Origin: Actinomadura latina NBRC 106108
GTDB taxonomy: Bacteria > Actinomycetota > Actinomycetes > Streptosporangiales > Streptosporangiaceae
Length of the DNA stretch: 64,000 nucleotides
Assembly: GCF_001552195.1 (NCBI RefSeq)
Contig: NZ_BCQS01000012.1
Location: 248,001-312,000 of the forward strand
Direction of reading: 5' to 3'
The translations under genes and the position numbers were made by a program. Of the stretch, positions 34,286 through 44,000 are shown in pieces (the first letter of the stretch is position 1; each line of letters opens with the position of its first letter). The notes below the pieces were generated by a model that saw nothing but the letters and a program-made list of their open reading frames with translations, searched no databases and was not told the DNA's origin.

Positions 34286-35791
34286 TCAGCCGCCGTTTTG
34301 CGGGTTTCCACCGCCCCCGGACGGCGGACCGCAGGTGACCGAACCGACGCCGCTGGGAGAGAAGCTGACGGTTCCGGAGGTACCGGGTTGGTCACAGCTG
34401 CCACTCACCTGCGCGTAGGCGGTTCGACCAGCGGCAAGGGTGCCGCCGCCGCTCGCGGCGAAGCCGTTGGTCGCGCCCGTGGCCCGCCATCGCACCGTGC
34501 CCCCAACCGCGCGCACGGGGAGTTGGCAGCTGTTCTCAGGCGGATTGATCGTGCAGGAACCCACCGACAAGGTCCCCGTCACGGGCTTCTGCGTGGTCGG
34601 GCGCGGCTTGGAGGAGGTGGACTCCGGCTTGCGCGTCCGGGTCGGCGTCGGAGTCGCGGACGTCGTCGTGGGGGTGGGCGTCGGCGTGTCGCTCTCCGTG
34701 GGCGTGGGCGAGTCCAGCGGCTCCTCGGAATCCGGCGGCGAGGACGGGTCGAGCACCGACGCCCCGCCGGACGGGCCCTGCGCGCTCGTCCCGCCGCTGG
34801 GCGACGACCCCGACATCACGTAGAAGGCCCCGGCCACGATCACGATGACGGCCGCGGCCGCGGCCAGCGCCGGCCACAGCGCGCGGGAACTGCGCCGTTC
34901 GGAGGCGTCCCGCGTGGACGCCCGGTCGGCGACGACGGGCCAGCCCCACTCGTCGAGCGGCTCGGCGCGGTGCGCGATGTGCGCCATGTCCGCGGCGAGC
35001 GCGGCGTCGGTGGCGGTCGCCATGACGTGCCCGCGCAGGTCGTTCGGCATCATCGCGACCGGCAGCACCTGCAGGAGCCGCGCCGCGGGCACCGCCCGGC
35101 CGCGCCGCGAGTCGCAGGCCGGGCACATCTCGACGTGCTGGACGAGCTTGCGGACGACCGGCGGCGGCACCGGTCGGCCGCCCTCGTCCGCGATGGCGGC
35201 GATACCGGGGCAGTCACCGCGCCCGGTGCGCGCGATGTGCAGGGCGGCGATCGCCTCGTCCAGGCGGGCCTGGGCGGCGCCGGTCAGGTCGGACGCCTCC
35301 TGCGCGCCGAGGCCGAGGACGCCGCCGACCTCGAAGGTGTCCAGGCCGTGCCGCAGCATGAGGTCGAGCGCCTCGCGCTCGCGCCCGCGCAGCCCGGACA
35401 GGGCGCTGTGGACGAGCCGGCGGGTCTCCTGCCGCCGCGCGAGCTCCGCGTCGTCCAGGAAGCCGTCCTCGGCCTCCGGCGCCTCGTGCCGCCCGGCGGG
35501 CCGGTCCGGGTCGCGCAGCCGCCGCGTGCACTCGCCCCGGACCAGCGCGTACAGCCAGCCGCGGAACCGGTCGGGTTCGCGCAGGACCGGGACGTGCGCG
35601 TAGGCGGCGATGAGCGCGTCGTGCAGCGCGCCGGCCGCCTGGTCCTGGTCGCGCAGCAGCGCGTGGCAGTAGTCGTACAGGCGGGCCGCGTAGCGATCCA
35701 TGACCTGGATGAGCGCGCTCGGATCGCCTGCGGCCAGCGACCGGGCCAGGCGTTCGTCGTCGGCGCGGTCGTAACTGGGCCAACCGGACAC
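34286..35791 (-). CDS. Transmembrane ECF sigma / zinc anti-sigma fusion, copy 2
   Basis: A 501-residue paralogue of the gene at 32596 with the same plan: sigma region 2 at about 14-92 (LYDYCHALL, RGWLYALVRGECTRR), region 4 at about 118-185, H219-C223-C226 (HVEMCPAC), membrane helix 306-326, Thr/Pro-rich stalk (345-410) and an external beta-domain with SVGSC, GGTVRW and ASGGGTLAAG, plus a Gly/Pro tail. The cytosolic parts are more alike than the stalks. GTG at 35791 has GGGAGG five bases upstream. A hairpin upstream separates it from the SBP-VWA gene, so it probably has its own promoter. Confidence 0.83.
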   Translation of the reverse strand: MSGWPSYDRADDERLARSLAAGDPSALIQVMDRYAARLYDYCHALLRDQDQAAGALHDALIAAYAHVPVLREPDRFRGWLYALVRGECTRRLRDPDRPAGRHEAPEAEDGFLDDAELARRQETRRLVHSALSGLRGREREALDLMLRHGLDTFEVGGVLGLGAQEASDLTGAAQARLDEAIAALHIARTGRGDCPGIAAIADEGGRPVPPPVVRKLVQHVEMCPACDSRRGRAVPAARLLQVLPVAMMPNDLRGHVMATATDAALAADMAHIAHRAEPLDEWGWPVVADRASTRDASERRSSRALWPALAAAAAVIVIVAGAFYVMSGSSPSGGTSAQGPSGGASVLDPSSPPDSEEPLDSPTPTESDTPTPTPTTTSATPTPTRTRKPESTSSKPRPTTQKPVTGTLSVGSCTINPPENSCQLPVRAVGGTVRWRATGATNGFAASGGGTLAAGRTAYAQVSGSCDQPGTSGTVSFSPSGVGSVTCGPPSGGGGNPQNGG

Positions 35792-35940
35792 GAGGTCCTC
35801 CCGCGGGCAGTGTTCGTCTTCCGCGTCCGCGGCATCGGGGACGGGCCGGAAGATCCAAGAGGGGAGCGGTGCGCTCTCCCGCCGCCGGTTCTCGCCCGGC
35901 GGTCACGTCCCCGTCACGGGCCGGGGGGAAAGCAGGTCGG

Positions 35941-35971
35941 AGGCCCGACGGCCCCGCTCCCCGTCGGGCCT
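35941..35971 (-). terminator. Terminator hairpin after the SBP-VWA gene
   Basis: An 11-bp perfect inverted repeat AGGCCCGACGG/CCGTCGGGCCT with a 9-base loop, about 98 bases past the stop at 36069 and before the sigma fusion start. No U-tract. Confidence 0.65.
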
Positions 35972-36068
35972 CCACACGTTGGACGATCGGCCGACGCGCC
36001 CGGTTGACACTGAACCGCAGGAAAAATCAAGAACTACCTGACGCGTCCGTAAGATCACCCACAGGTGA

Positions 36069-38351
36069 TCACTGGATCCGGCGGGACAGCATCTTGAGGA
36101 AGATCTTGGAGATCTCCTGCGGCGTCTGGGCGACCTGGACGTTGCCGTTGGTGGCCGCGGCGATCTGCTCCAGCTCGTTGCGGTCCACGCCCTTGCCGAA
36201 CCCGATCATGTTCACCTGGATCGGCTTGTTCGGGTCCTGCATGGCCTTCAGCTGCTTGAGCGTCGACGACAGCGAGGGGCCGCCGTCGTCGTCGTTCTTG
36301 CCGTCCGTCAGCAGCAGGATCGAGTTGCCGAACTCCGGCTTGTAGGTCTCGTTCATCTTCTTGTACGCGGCCAGCATCGTCCGGTACAGGCCGGTGTCGC
36401 CGTTCGGCTTCGGCTTCATCTGGTTGAGCGTCGACAGGACGAGGCCGCGCCGGGTGTTGGACCCGATCCGGTCGCCGAGCGCGCCGATCGGCACCGTGAT
36501 CTTGTACGGCAGGTCGCCGTTCATCTTCGTCGAGAACAGCCACTGGCCCATCTCGGTGTCGTTCGACATCATGCTCAGGCCGCCCTGCGACACCTGCGCG
36601 ATCGCCTGCAGCCGGTTGGTGTTCGGGCCGACCTTCTCCAGCATCGAGCCGGACACGTCGATCAGCGTCAGCATGCGCAGGCCGAGCGACAGCTTCGACC
36701 AGGCCTGCATGACCTTCGCGACGTCCTGGCTCTTGGGCGTGGGCAGCTGCCGCGGCTTGGCGGGGCTGACCCCGGCCGCCTGGGTGAAGCCCGACGGCGC
36801 CTTGCTGTCCGGGGTGCGGAAGCCCAGCTCGTGGACGTCCTTGCGGGTCGCCTCGGTGCTCATCGCCTTCTCCAGCAACCGGGCGGCCTTCTGCTTGGCG
36901 TCGTCCTTGCTGGTGACGGTGAACGGGTAGTCCATCGACAGCGTGCCCTCGATCGGGTACAGCGCCACCGCGGGCTCCGCCGGCTTCGTGTGGTTGTACT
37001 GGTAGAGGGCCTGCTCGGACGACAGGGAGATCGGCTTCTTGCCGCCCTGGTCCTTCCGGAACGCCGAGAACTCCGCCTCCGTCGAGGGGACGGTGCTCTC
37101 CCGGACCGTCCGGACGATGCCGGTGAAGATCGAGTCCCGGTTGGGGTCGTTCGCCAGCAGCATGCTCGTCACCATGAGCGAGCCCATGCCGGCCGCGTTC
37201 CGCATCGGGTCGGGCACGACCAGCCGCACCGAGCCCGCCGGGATCATCTGGTTCTTGGTCACCGCGCCGCCCGCGGTGCCGCCGGCGGCCTTCAGCAGGT
37301 TGTCCCAGGACGGGCTCGCGGTGATGCCCTGCTTCTTCAGCTGCACGGCGAGGGACTGCGGCAGCCCGACGACGATCGGGCTCTTCGCGACCGACGTCTT
37401 GGTGGAGATGACGCCGCCCTTGTCCCCGCCCTCGGCGCCGGCCTGGGCCAGCGAGATCCACAGGGACGAGTCGGGGATCCACACGTCGGGGCGCTCGTTG
37501 GACCCGCTGGCCACGGCCTGCCCGGACAGCAGCGGCGTCACCGCCGACGGCTCGACCTTCTTCACCGTCGCCTTGACGCACTTGCCGTCGACCTTGCTCT
37601 TGCCGTCGTTGAAGCGTCCGGCGGCCTTCTCCACGACCGGCGCGATGTCCGGCGCCGCCGCGACCGACAGGTTCAGCGCGTCGTCGCCGGAGCAGCCGCC
37701 GCCGCTCTCGGCGAACGCGTAGACGCCGACGCCGAGCAGCAGCGCCAGCCCCACGGCCCCGGCCATCGGCCCGATCAGCGCGGTCGCGCTGCGCTTGCGC
37801 TTGCGGCGCCCGTACTCGTAGCCGCCGGACCCGCTGTCATAGCCGCCCGATCCGCCGCCGTAGCCGCCGGAACCGCCCGAACCGCCCGAACCACCCGGGC
37901 CGCTGGACCCGCCTGACCCGCCGCCGAAGAACCCCGACGGGCCGCCGTCCGAGCGGCTGATCGAGTCGTACTCGCTGTACCCGGTGCCGGCGAGCGGCGA
38001 GGACTCGGGCGGGGGGCCCTGCGGGGACGACTGCCGCGGCTCGCCCTGCGGGTACCCGCCGGACCGCCCGAGCCCGTAGCCGCCCGCGTCGGAAGCGCCG
38101 CTGAAGCCGCCGGAGCCGTAGACCGGCTCCTCCGACGACTGCCGCGGCGTGAACCACTCCGGCGTCTCGCCCGAAGCGCCGGGCGGCGCGCCCTGCGGCC
38201 CCGCAGGGGGCTGGGAGAGCGGCCGGCCCTGGCCGTCCCGCCCGCCGAACCAGTCGGACGACCCGTCGTTGGCCGGGCCGAAGACGGGCCTGGACGGGTC
38301 GTAACCGCCGTCCATCCCCTCAGGGAAGTCATTGCGATGACGTCCGCTCAT
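36069..38351 (-). CDS. Membrane-anchored solute-binding-like and VWA domain protein
   Basis: A 760-residue protein. Cytosolic N-terminus (1-188) is disordered and Gly/Ser/Pro/Tyr-rich; a basic stop RRKRKR precedes the membrane helix at about 190-213. Outside are an SBP-like domain (about 220-560) and a VWA domain starting near 575 with metal-site motif DVSGSM and later LLTDGKND. VWA domains bind protein partners through a metal ion; the SBP-like part may bind a ligand, but no transporter genes are nearby. ATG at 38351 with GAGGG is preferred over the longer frame to 38396. It is next to the two sigma fusions. Confidence 0.85.
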   Translation of the reverse strand: MSGRHRNDFPEGMDGGYDPSRPVFGPANDGSSDWFGGRDGQGRPLSQPPAGPQGAPPGASGETPEWFTPRQSSEEPVYGSGGFSGASDAGGYGLGRSGGYPQGEPRQSSPQGPPPESSPLAGTGYSEYDSISRSDGGPSGFFGGGSGGSSGPGGSGGSGGSGGYGGGSGGYDSGSGGYEYGRRKRKRSATALIGPMAGAVGLALLLGVGVYAFAESGGGCSGDDALNLSVAAAPDIAPVVEKAAGRFNDGKSKVDGKCVKATVKKVEPSAVTPLLSGQAVASGSNERPDVWIPDSSLWISLAQAGAEGGDKGGVISTKTSVAKSPIVVGLPQSLAVQLKKQGITASPSWDNLLKAAGGTAGGAVTKNQMIPAGSVRLVVPDPMRNAAGMGSLMVTSMLLANDPNRDSIFTGIVRTVRESTVPSTEAEFSAFRKDQGGKKPISLSSEQALYQYNHTKPAEPAVALYPIEGTLSMDYPFTVTSKDDAKQKAARLLEKAMSTEATRKDVHELGFRTPDSKAPSGFTQAAGVSPAKPRQLPTPKSQDVAKVMQAWSKLSLGLRMLTLIDVSGSMLEKVGPNTNRLQAIAQVSQGGLSMMSNDTEMGQWLFSTKMNGDLPYKITVPIGALGDRIGSNTRRGLVLSTLNQMKPKPNGDTGLYRTMLAAYKKMNETYKPEFGNSILLLTDGKNDDDGGPSLSSTLKQLKAMQDPNKPIQVNMIGFGKGVDRNELEQIAAATNGNVQVAQTPQEISKIFLKMLSRRIQ

Positions 38352-38584
38352 GGCCTGCCCTCGATTCACCAGAAACCCGCCGATGTTCCCCGGCACTGTA
38401 GTAGTACGAACCAGAGGTTACAAAGAACTCAAAACTGATAATGACGCAGGTCATCACCGTATGTCCCGACGAACCTGGCATTGCCCCTGGCCGTCACGGA
38501 CCGCAACCGCGGCGGTACGGATCGGCGCGAACATCCGTTCAAGGCCGACCGAATCCGGCCGCGGCGGGCGGCAGACTTGGGGAC

Positions 38585-39400
38585 ATGGCCGACCTCGAAC
38601 CCGTCTCCGACCCTGCCGACCCGCGCCTCACAGACTATGTGCACCTGCGGGATGTGAACCTCCGCAAGAGCCTGGAGGCCGAGCACGGTCTGTTCGTCGC
38701 CGAGGGCGAGAAGGTGATCCGCCGCGCTGTCGCCGCCGGTCACCCCGTCCGCTCCCTGCTCATGGCACGCCGCTGGGCGGAGCCGCTGGCCGACGTCCTG
38801 GACGGCCTGGACGCCCCGGTCTACGTCGCGGACGACGCCACCATGGAGTCGATCACCGGCTTCCAGGTGCACCGCGGCGCGCTGGCGTCCCTCGAACGCC
38901 TCCCGCTTCCCCCGCTCGGCGCCGTCCTCGCCGGCGCCCGCCGCATCGTCATCTGCGAGGACATCGTCGACCACACCAACATCGGCGCGATCTTTCGCTG
39001 CGCCGCGGCGCTCGGCGTGGACGCCGCCGTCCTCGCGCCCCGCTGCGCCGACCCGCTCTACCGGCGCTCGGTCAAAGTCTCCATGGGCGCGGTGTTCGCC
39101 CTCCCGTACGCTCGCATGACCGACTGGCACAACGATCTCTCCGTGATCCGCGCCGCGGAGTTCCAGCTCCTCGCCCTGACCCCGGCCTCGGACGCGGAGC
39201 CCATCGACGAGGTGGAGACGGCCGGCCGCCGGGCGCTGCTCCTCGGCTCCGAGGGGGACGGGCTGTCGTCCCGCTGGCTGCACGAGGCGGACCACCGCGT
39301 CCGCATTCCCATGAACGAAACGGCTCTGGCGCGCGGCGTCGATTCCTTGAACGTCGTGGCGGCCGCCGCAATAGCCTGCTACGCCCTAACTCGATCCTGA
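38585..39400 (+). CDS. TrmH/SpoU-family RNA 2'-O-methyltransferase
   Basis: A 271-residue SPOUT methyltransferase acting on rRNA or tRNA. The N-terminal substrate-binding domain includes HGLFVAEGEKVIRRA. The SPOUT trefoil-knot motifs are IVDHTNIGAIFRCAAALG (motif 1), LLLGSEGDGLS (motif 2) and IPMNETALARGVDSLNVVAAAAI (motif 3). All three are intact, so it should be active; the modified nucleotide cannot be named. ATG at 38585 follows GGGG. Confidence 0.93.
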   Translation: MADLEPVSDPADPRLTDYVHLRDVNLRKSLEAEHGLFVAEGEKVIRRAVAAGHPVRSLLMARRWAEPLADVLDGLDAPVYVADDATMESITGFQVHRGALASLERLPLPPLGAVLAGARRIVICEDIVDHTNIGAIFRCAAALGVDAAVLAPRCADPLYRRSVKVSMGAVFALPYARMTDWHNDLSVIRAAEFQLLALTPASDAEPIDEVETAGRRALLLGSEGDGLSSRWLHEADHRVRIPMNETALARGVDSLNVVAAAAIACYALTRS

Positions 39401-39489
39401 CTTCATCAGGGGAGAATTCGCGGTGAGTGCTCAGCGGCTCGTCACCCGGAATGACCAGCTGAAACCCGCCGAGCCGATCAGTGAATGGA

Positions 39490-40539
39490 TCATTTTCCGA
39501 ACATTCCGCGGCGGGTGCGCCGATGCGTTCCCTGCACGCGCTTAACGGCTCCGGCGGGCATGCTCCGCCGTCCGAGCCGCAATTGTGTGAGCAGCAGCGA
39601 GAACGCGACCAGAAGGGCGGCCAGCCATGCGATCTGCGTGCTGGCCATTCGCTCGAAGGTGACGTCCTGCGCGACGGGCGCCTTGTTCCCCTGCAACCGG
39701 CTCTGCGGCGTTCCCGACCCGGCCACCGGACTCGGCGCGACCGACGGACTGGGCGCCTGAATGGGCGGCAGCGCCACCTGCGGGTCCTTCGGATCGAACG
39801 ACGAGTTGGGCGACGGCGGCACGATTCCGCCCGACCCCGACCCGCTGGACGACGATGATCCACTGCTCGAACTCGACCCGCCGCTCCCACCGGAACCACC
39901 GCCCCCGCCCGACCCGGACGACTTCGTGGGAGTGGGCGACGACGAAGGCTTGGACGGCTTCCGCGACGTCGGCGGCTTGGACGGCGGCTTGGACGGCGGC
40001 TTCGACGTGGGCGGCTTGCTGGTCGTCGGTGTGGGCGTAGGCGAGGGCTTCGGCACGACGTACGTGATGGTCATGGACGCCTTGGCGGGGTCGACGCCGG
40101 CCGCGTCGACGGTGACGGTCACCTCGAACTTCGACGTGCTGTCGGGACCCTTCTCCGGCACGTTCACCGTCGACTTGACGGCGCCGTCCTTTCCGCTGGC
40201 AAGGTCCCCGACATTGCACTCCGCGGCGGTGAACGGCGAGCCGCACAAGCCCGTGACCGTCGTTCCCTCAAGGGTCGCCGTGACGTTCGTGACCTTGACG
40301 CCCGCCAGATCACCGCCAACGGCCGTGATGGCCGTCGTGATGTCGAAGGAGTCCTTCGGATCGACCGTCGCGGCGACCGGAGTGACGCGCACTTTCAGCT
40401 CGCCCACGGCGGGCGCCGTAGTGCCCGGCTCGGACGGACTCGGAGTGTCTGCGGCTATGGCGGACGCACCGCCGGCGGCCAGAACGGCCGCCGTGCCGAT
40501 ACCGATGAACATCGGTTTGACCGCCGATCGGCAGATCAC
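39490..40539 (-). CDS. Secreted, membrane-anchored wall-spanning protein
   Basis: A 349-residue surface protein that I do not recognise as a family. Signal peptide at 1-30 (ending ASAIAA); a beta-sandwich-like domain (about 45-160) with one likely disulfide (LCGSPFTAAEC); a Pro/Thr/Lys stalk with SKPP-type repeats (165-205); a Gly/Ser run (208-240); a C-terminal membrane helix at about 303-322 and a basic tail. There is no LPxTG motif, so sortase anchoring is unlikely. GTG at 40539 has GGAGG ten bases upstream; ATG at 40512 is an alternative. Confidence 0.72.
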   Translation of the reverse strand: MICRSAVKPMFIGIGTAAVLAAGGASAIAADTPSPSEPGTTAPAVGELKVRVTPVAATVDPKDSFDITTAITAVGGDLAGVKVTNVTATLEGTTVTGLCGSPFTAAECNVGDLASGKDGAVKSTVNVPEKGPDSTSKFEVTVTVDAAGVDPAKASMTITYVVPKPSPTPTPTTSKPPTSKPPSKPPSKPPTSRKPSKPSSSPTPTKSSGSGGGGGSGGSGGSSSSSGSSSSSGSGSGGIVPPSPNSSFDPKDPQVALPPIQAPSPSVAPSPVAGSGTPQSRLQGNKAPVAQDVTFERMASTQIAWLAALLVAFSLLLTQLRLGRRSMPAGAVKRVQGTHRRTRRGMFGK

Positions 40540-40658
40540 CGCCGCAGCACCTCCGTCGCGTCGCCGTTGAGCGCCCGTGCCCGATATGCAATACCCGAGG
40601 GATCGCCTCGGGTATCAAGCGAACACGGATCCGCGAGCCAAATCAACCCCGTCCGGCG

Positions 40659-41027
40659 TCAGATCATCTCCTCGCGGACGTCCTCGACCTCGGCGGCGGG
40701 AGCCCACGTCTGCCAGATGCCCTGGTCGATGCGGTCGAGCCCCAGACTTTCGGCGACCGGGGCCCGGCCACCGGCGTATTCGACGCGCAGCCAAGTTTCA
40801 TGCTCGCCCACGATGACGAAGCGTTCACCGCGCCACCGGCACGTCGTCCGGACGTACCGGAGGTCCTCGATCTCGGACGCGGGGACGATCCGGCGGAACC
40901 GTCCCTGCCGGAGCTCCTCGAACCCGTCCGTCGGACCGGGCGCGTACAGCCTGATCTCACCGTCGGCGCCCGGCGCGGCCTCGAAGTCGCGTCCGAGCCA
41001 GCGCGCGACGTACCCGTCCCGGATCAT
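40659..41027 (-). CDS. Small protein overlapping the multi-SseB gene
   Basis: A 122-residue protein of unknown function, mainly alternating beta strands and short helices, acidic at the C-terminus (EVEDVREEMI). Two similar segments (ASEIEDLRYVR, and AAEVEDVREEM near the end) suggest an internal repeat. No signal peptide or catalytic motif. Its ATG overlaps the stop of the 1271-residue gene as ATGA, so it is translationally coupled and likely stoichiometric with it. Candidate chaperone, partner or immunity-type protein; none of these is demonstrated. Confidence 0.6.
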   Translation of the reverse strand: MIRDGYVARWLGRDFEAAPGADGEIRLYAPGPTDGFEELRQGRFRRIVPASEIEDLRYVRTTCRWRGERFVIVGEHETWLRVEYAGGRAPVAESLGLDRIDQGIWQTWAPAAEVEDVREEMI

Positions 41028-44000
41028 TGCGCGGCCTCCCGCCCGTTCGCCTCCGGCCGGAGCCAGGCGAGCCTGTCCGGGTCGTACATCGCTACGAACT
41101 GCTCGGACCGGTCATGGCCGAGGTAGTACATCTCCGCCCCGTACGGAAGCCGGACGCTGTCCACCTTGTACTCGCGGATGGACCCGGCGCTGCCCGGCGC
41201 GAACCCGCCGCCGAGGAACGGGGCCCGCTCGACGACCCAGCCGGCGTCGCCCCAGGCGGCCAGCTCCGCCTCGTCCCGCCCCCCGAAGGGAATCCGGTAC
41301 AGGTCAGGACAGTAAGCGGGCCACCGGATGACGTACACGCCCTCGTCCGACGGCGAGAACGGCGACCCGTCGTACAGCAGCCCCAGCGCCTCGTACAACT
41401 GGCCGGGCGTCTGCAGCTCGGCGACGTCACCGGTCGAGTGCACGAACCCGCCGACCCGGTCGTAGCCCTGCTCCAGGTACCAGGCGACATGCCCGTGCGG
41501 GACGACCTTCTGCATGATCGTCAGGGATGAGACGCGGTCGTCCAGGTCGTCCGGCGACTCCGCCGGCACCGGCTCGGGCCGCGGCGGCGGCAGCGGAACC
41601 TCGGGCCGCGCCCGGACGAGCCCGACCCGCACCGCCCACTCGCTGAGCGCCCGCACCTGCTCGCCCTGCAGCGACGCCCCGATGCGCGTCCCGGGGTTGA
41701 GCAGCATCGTCCAGTCGTCCCGCGGCCACGCGCCGATCAGCTCCCGAAAGTCCGCGTACACGAACCGCGACTCGGGCAGCACCTCGCGCAGCCGCACCAG
41801 CGACGTGAACACCTGCACCGCGGTCTCGCTCCGCAGCGCCGCGTCCCACCGGAACTCCCGCTGCATGGGCGTCACCTCGAGCGGTGCCGCCGCCGGAATC
41901 GGCACGAGCACGTTCGCGTTCAGCAGCACCCGCAGGAACGCGTCCGAGTCCCCGCCCACCGCGGCCTCGTAAAGCTCTTGGTCAATCCGGTTCCCGGGCT
42001 CGAACACCGCCCCCACGGCCCGCAACTGCGGGCCCGTACCGGGCGCCCCGATCGCGTCGACGCCGTGCCCGCCGTCCGCCACATCAGACGCATCCGCACC
42101 GTGCTCGCGCGGCGCGCCGGCATGCCGTCCACCACTCGGCCCGGCAGCGCCGGACGCATCGGATGCGCCGAGAGCGCCGTACGCCCCCTCACCGCTGTAG
42201 ACACCGGACTCCGTGCCCGGCGCGCCAGACGGGCCTGCGCCGCCGGCCACATCGGGCGCATCCGCACCGTTCAAGGCGCCCTCGGGCGGCGAACCGGCAT
42301 GCCGCCCGGCCGCGCCCCCGGACACCACGTCGCGATCGCCGCCCATACCGGACGGGCTCGCGCCACCCGGAACGCCCGGATACGGCGAGACGGCCTCGCC
42401 CCCGGATGCGCCCGCGATGCCCTCGTGCGGGGTACCGGCGTGGTGGCCGCCCTCTGGACGGGGGGCCGCGCCATGCGTACCAGGTCCACCGGGGGAGCCG
42501 CCCGTGACGCCTTCCGGCGACGCGCCGGGCTCCCCGGCGTCGCGGCCACCGGTCGACCCGGGCGCGGCGGCGCCCAGGCCGGCGGCTTCGCCGGACGCGC
42601 GTAGAGCATCGTGCGTCCCGTCGCCGAGATAGGTGGAAGGCTCCTGCCCGGCACCCGGCGTCCCTGACGAGTCAGCGGCGCCGGACATGCTGGACGCGCC
42701 CGGGGCGCCGGCGTGGTGACCGAGTTCGGGGTGTGGTGCCGTGTTGGGCGCACCGTGTCCGCCTGCCGTGCCTATGACACCGTTCGCGCTGCCCTGCTCT
42801 GGCGTGCCGGTCTGGTAGCCGGGCTGTCCTGCGTCGCGTCCACCACTCAGCCCGACGGCGTCGTCGGACGCGCGAAGAGCTTCGTGCGTCCCGTCGCCAA
42901 GGTAGGCGGAAGTCCCCTGCCCGACCCCCGGTGTGCTTGACGAGTCAACGCCGCCGGGCATGCCGGACGCGCCTGCACCACCCGAAAGGCCCTCGTGCGG
43001 AGAGCCGGGTGCACCTGCGGGGTCCTCTGGACTGCCGGACAGGCCGGGCGTGCTGGACGGGCTCGCATTGCCTGAGATGCCCTCGTGCGGAAAGCCGGGT
43101 GCACCTGCGGGGTGTCCGGGTCCGGCGGGTGTGCCGGACATGGTGGATGGGCCTGTGTCGCCCGGGGTGCCCGGCTGTGGCGAGCCGGTGGGCTGGCCAG
43201 GCTGAGCGCCGGATGTCGTGTCGTGTATGCCGGGCTGTCCGGCTACTCCGCCGGATATGTCGGACGTCCCCTGCTGTGGTGGGGTGGCGTGCCGGGCGGG
43301 CTCAGGGCCGGGCGAGTGCGGCGTTTCCGCCGGGCGGTCAGCTGGGCCTTCCCCTGTGGGGACGCCCGGCGTGCCGATGTTCGGTGTTTTGGGCCCGGCG
43401 GGGACGCCAGTGGCGGGTTCCGTCGGCGGGACGGCGTGGCCCGGTGTGCCCGCGGAGGGAACTGCGGGGGGAACTGCGGGGGCCACCGGGACGGCCGGGG
43501 TTTCCGGGGGCGGGGGTGTGGAGGCCGACGGGGGCGTCGCCGGGCCGCGGAGGGTTCGGATCTGGTCGCCGGGCATCGAGGCGTCGATGGGGGTGCCCGG
43601 GTTCAGGACGAGCGTCCAGTCGGTGTCGGGCCAGGCGGCGACCATCTCGTGGAGGCTCGGCATGATGAAGCGGGACGAGCCCATGGCCTCGTTCATCCAC
43701 TTCAGGGACGTGAACACCTGGATGGACGTCCGGCCGTGGACGGGGACGGGGCGCCACGGGAAGTCGGGGTCGCCGGGGACGATGCCCCAGGGTGTGTCGG
43801 TCTCGGCGGGGACCAGGACCTGGGCGCCGAGGAGGGTCTTGTAGAACGCGTCGGTGTCGCGGCGGCGGGCGAGGTCGAGGAGGCGCTGTTCGACGTCGTT
43901 CTGCGGTTCGAAGTTGTCCGTCATGCGCTGGGCGGCGCGCTGGTCGGCCCAGGTGGCGAGGCCGGGGAGCTGCTGGGCCAGGACGGTGCCGCCGGCCGGG

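Noticed and set aside
39490..40539. Sortase substrate
   Set aside because: There is a C-terminal helix and basic tail but no LPxTG-type motif.
41884..43665. Plus-strand open frames across the collagen-like linker
   Set aside because: Products of Gly/Pro/Ala codon bias on the coding strand.
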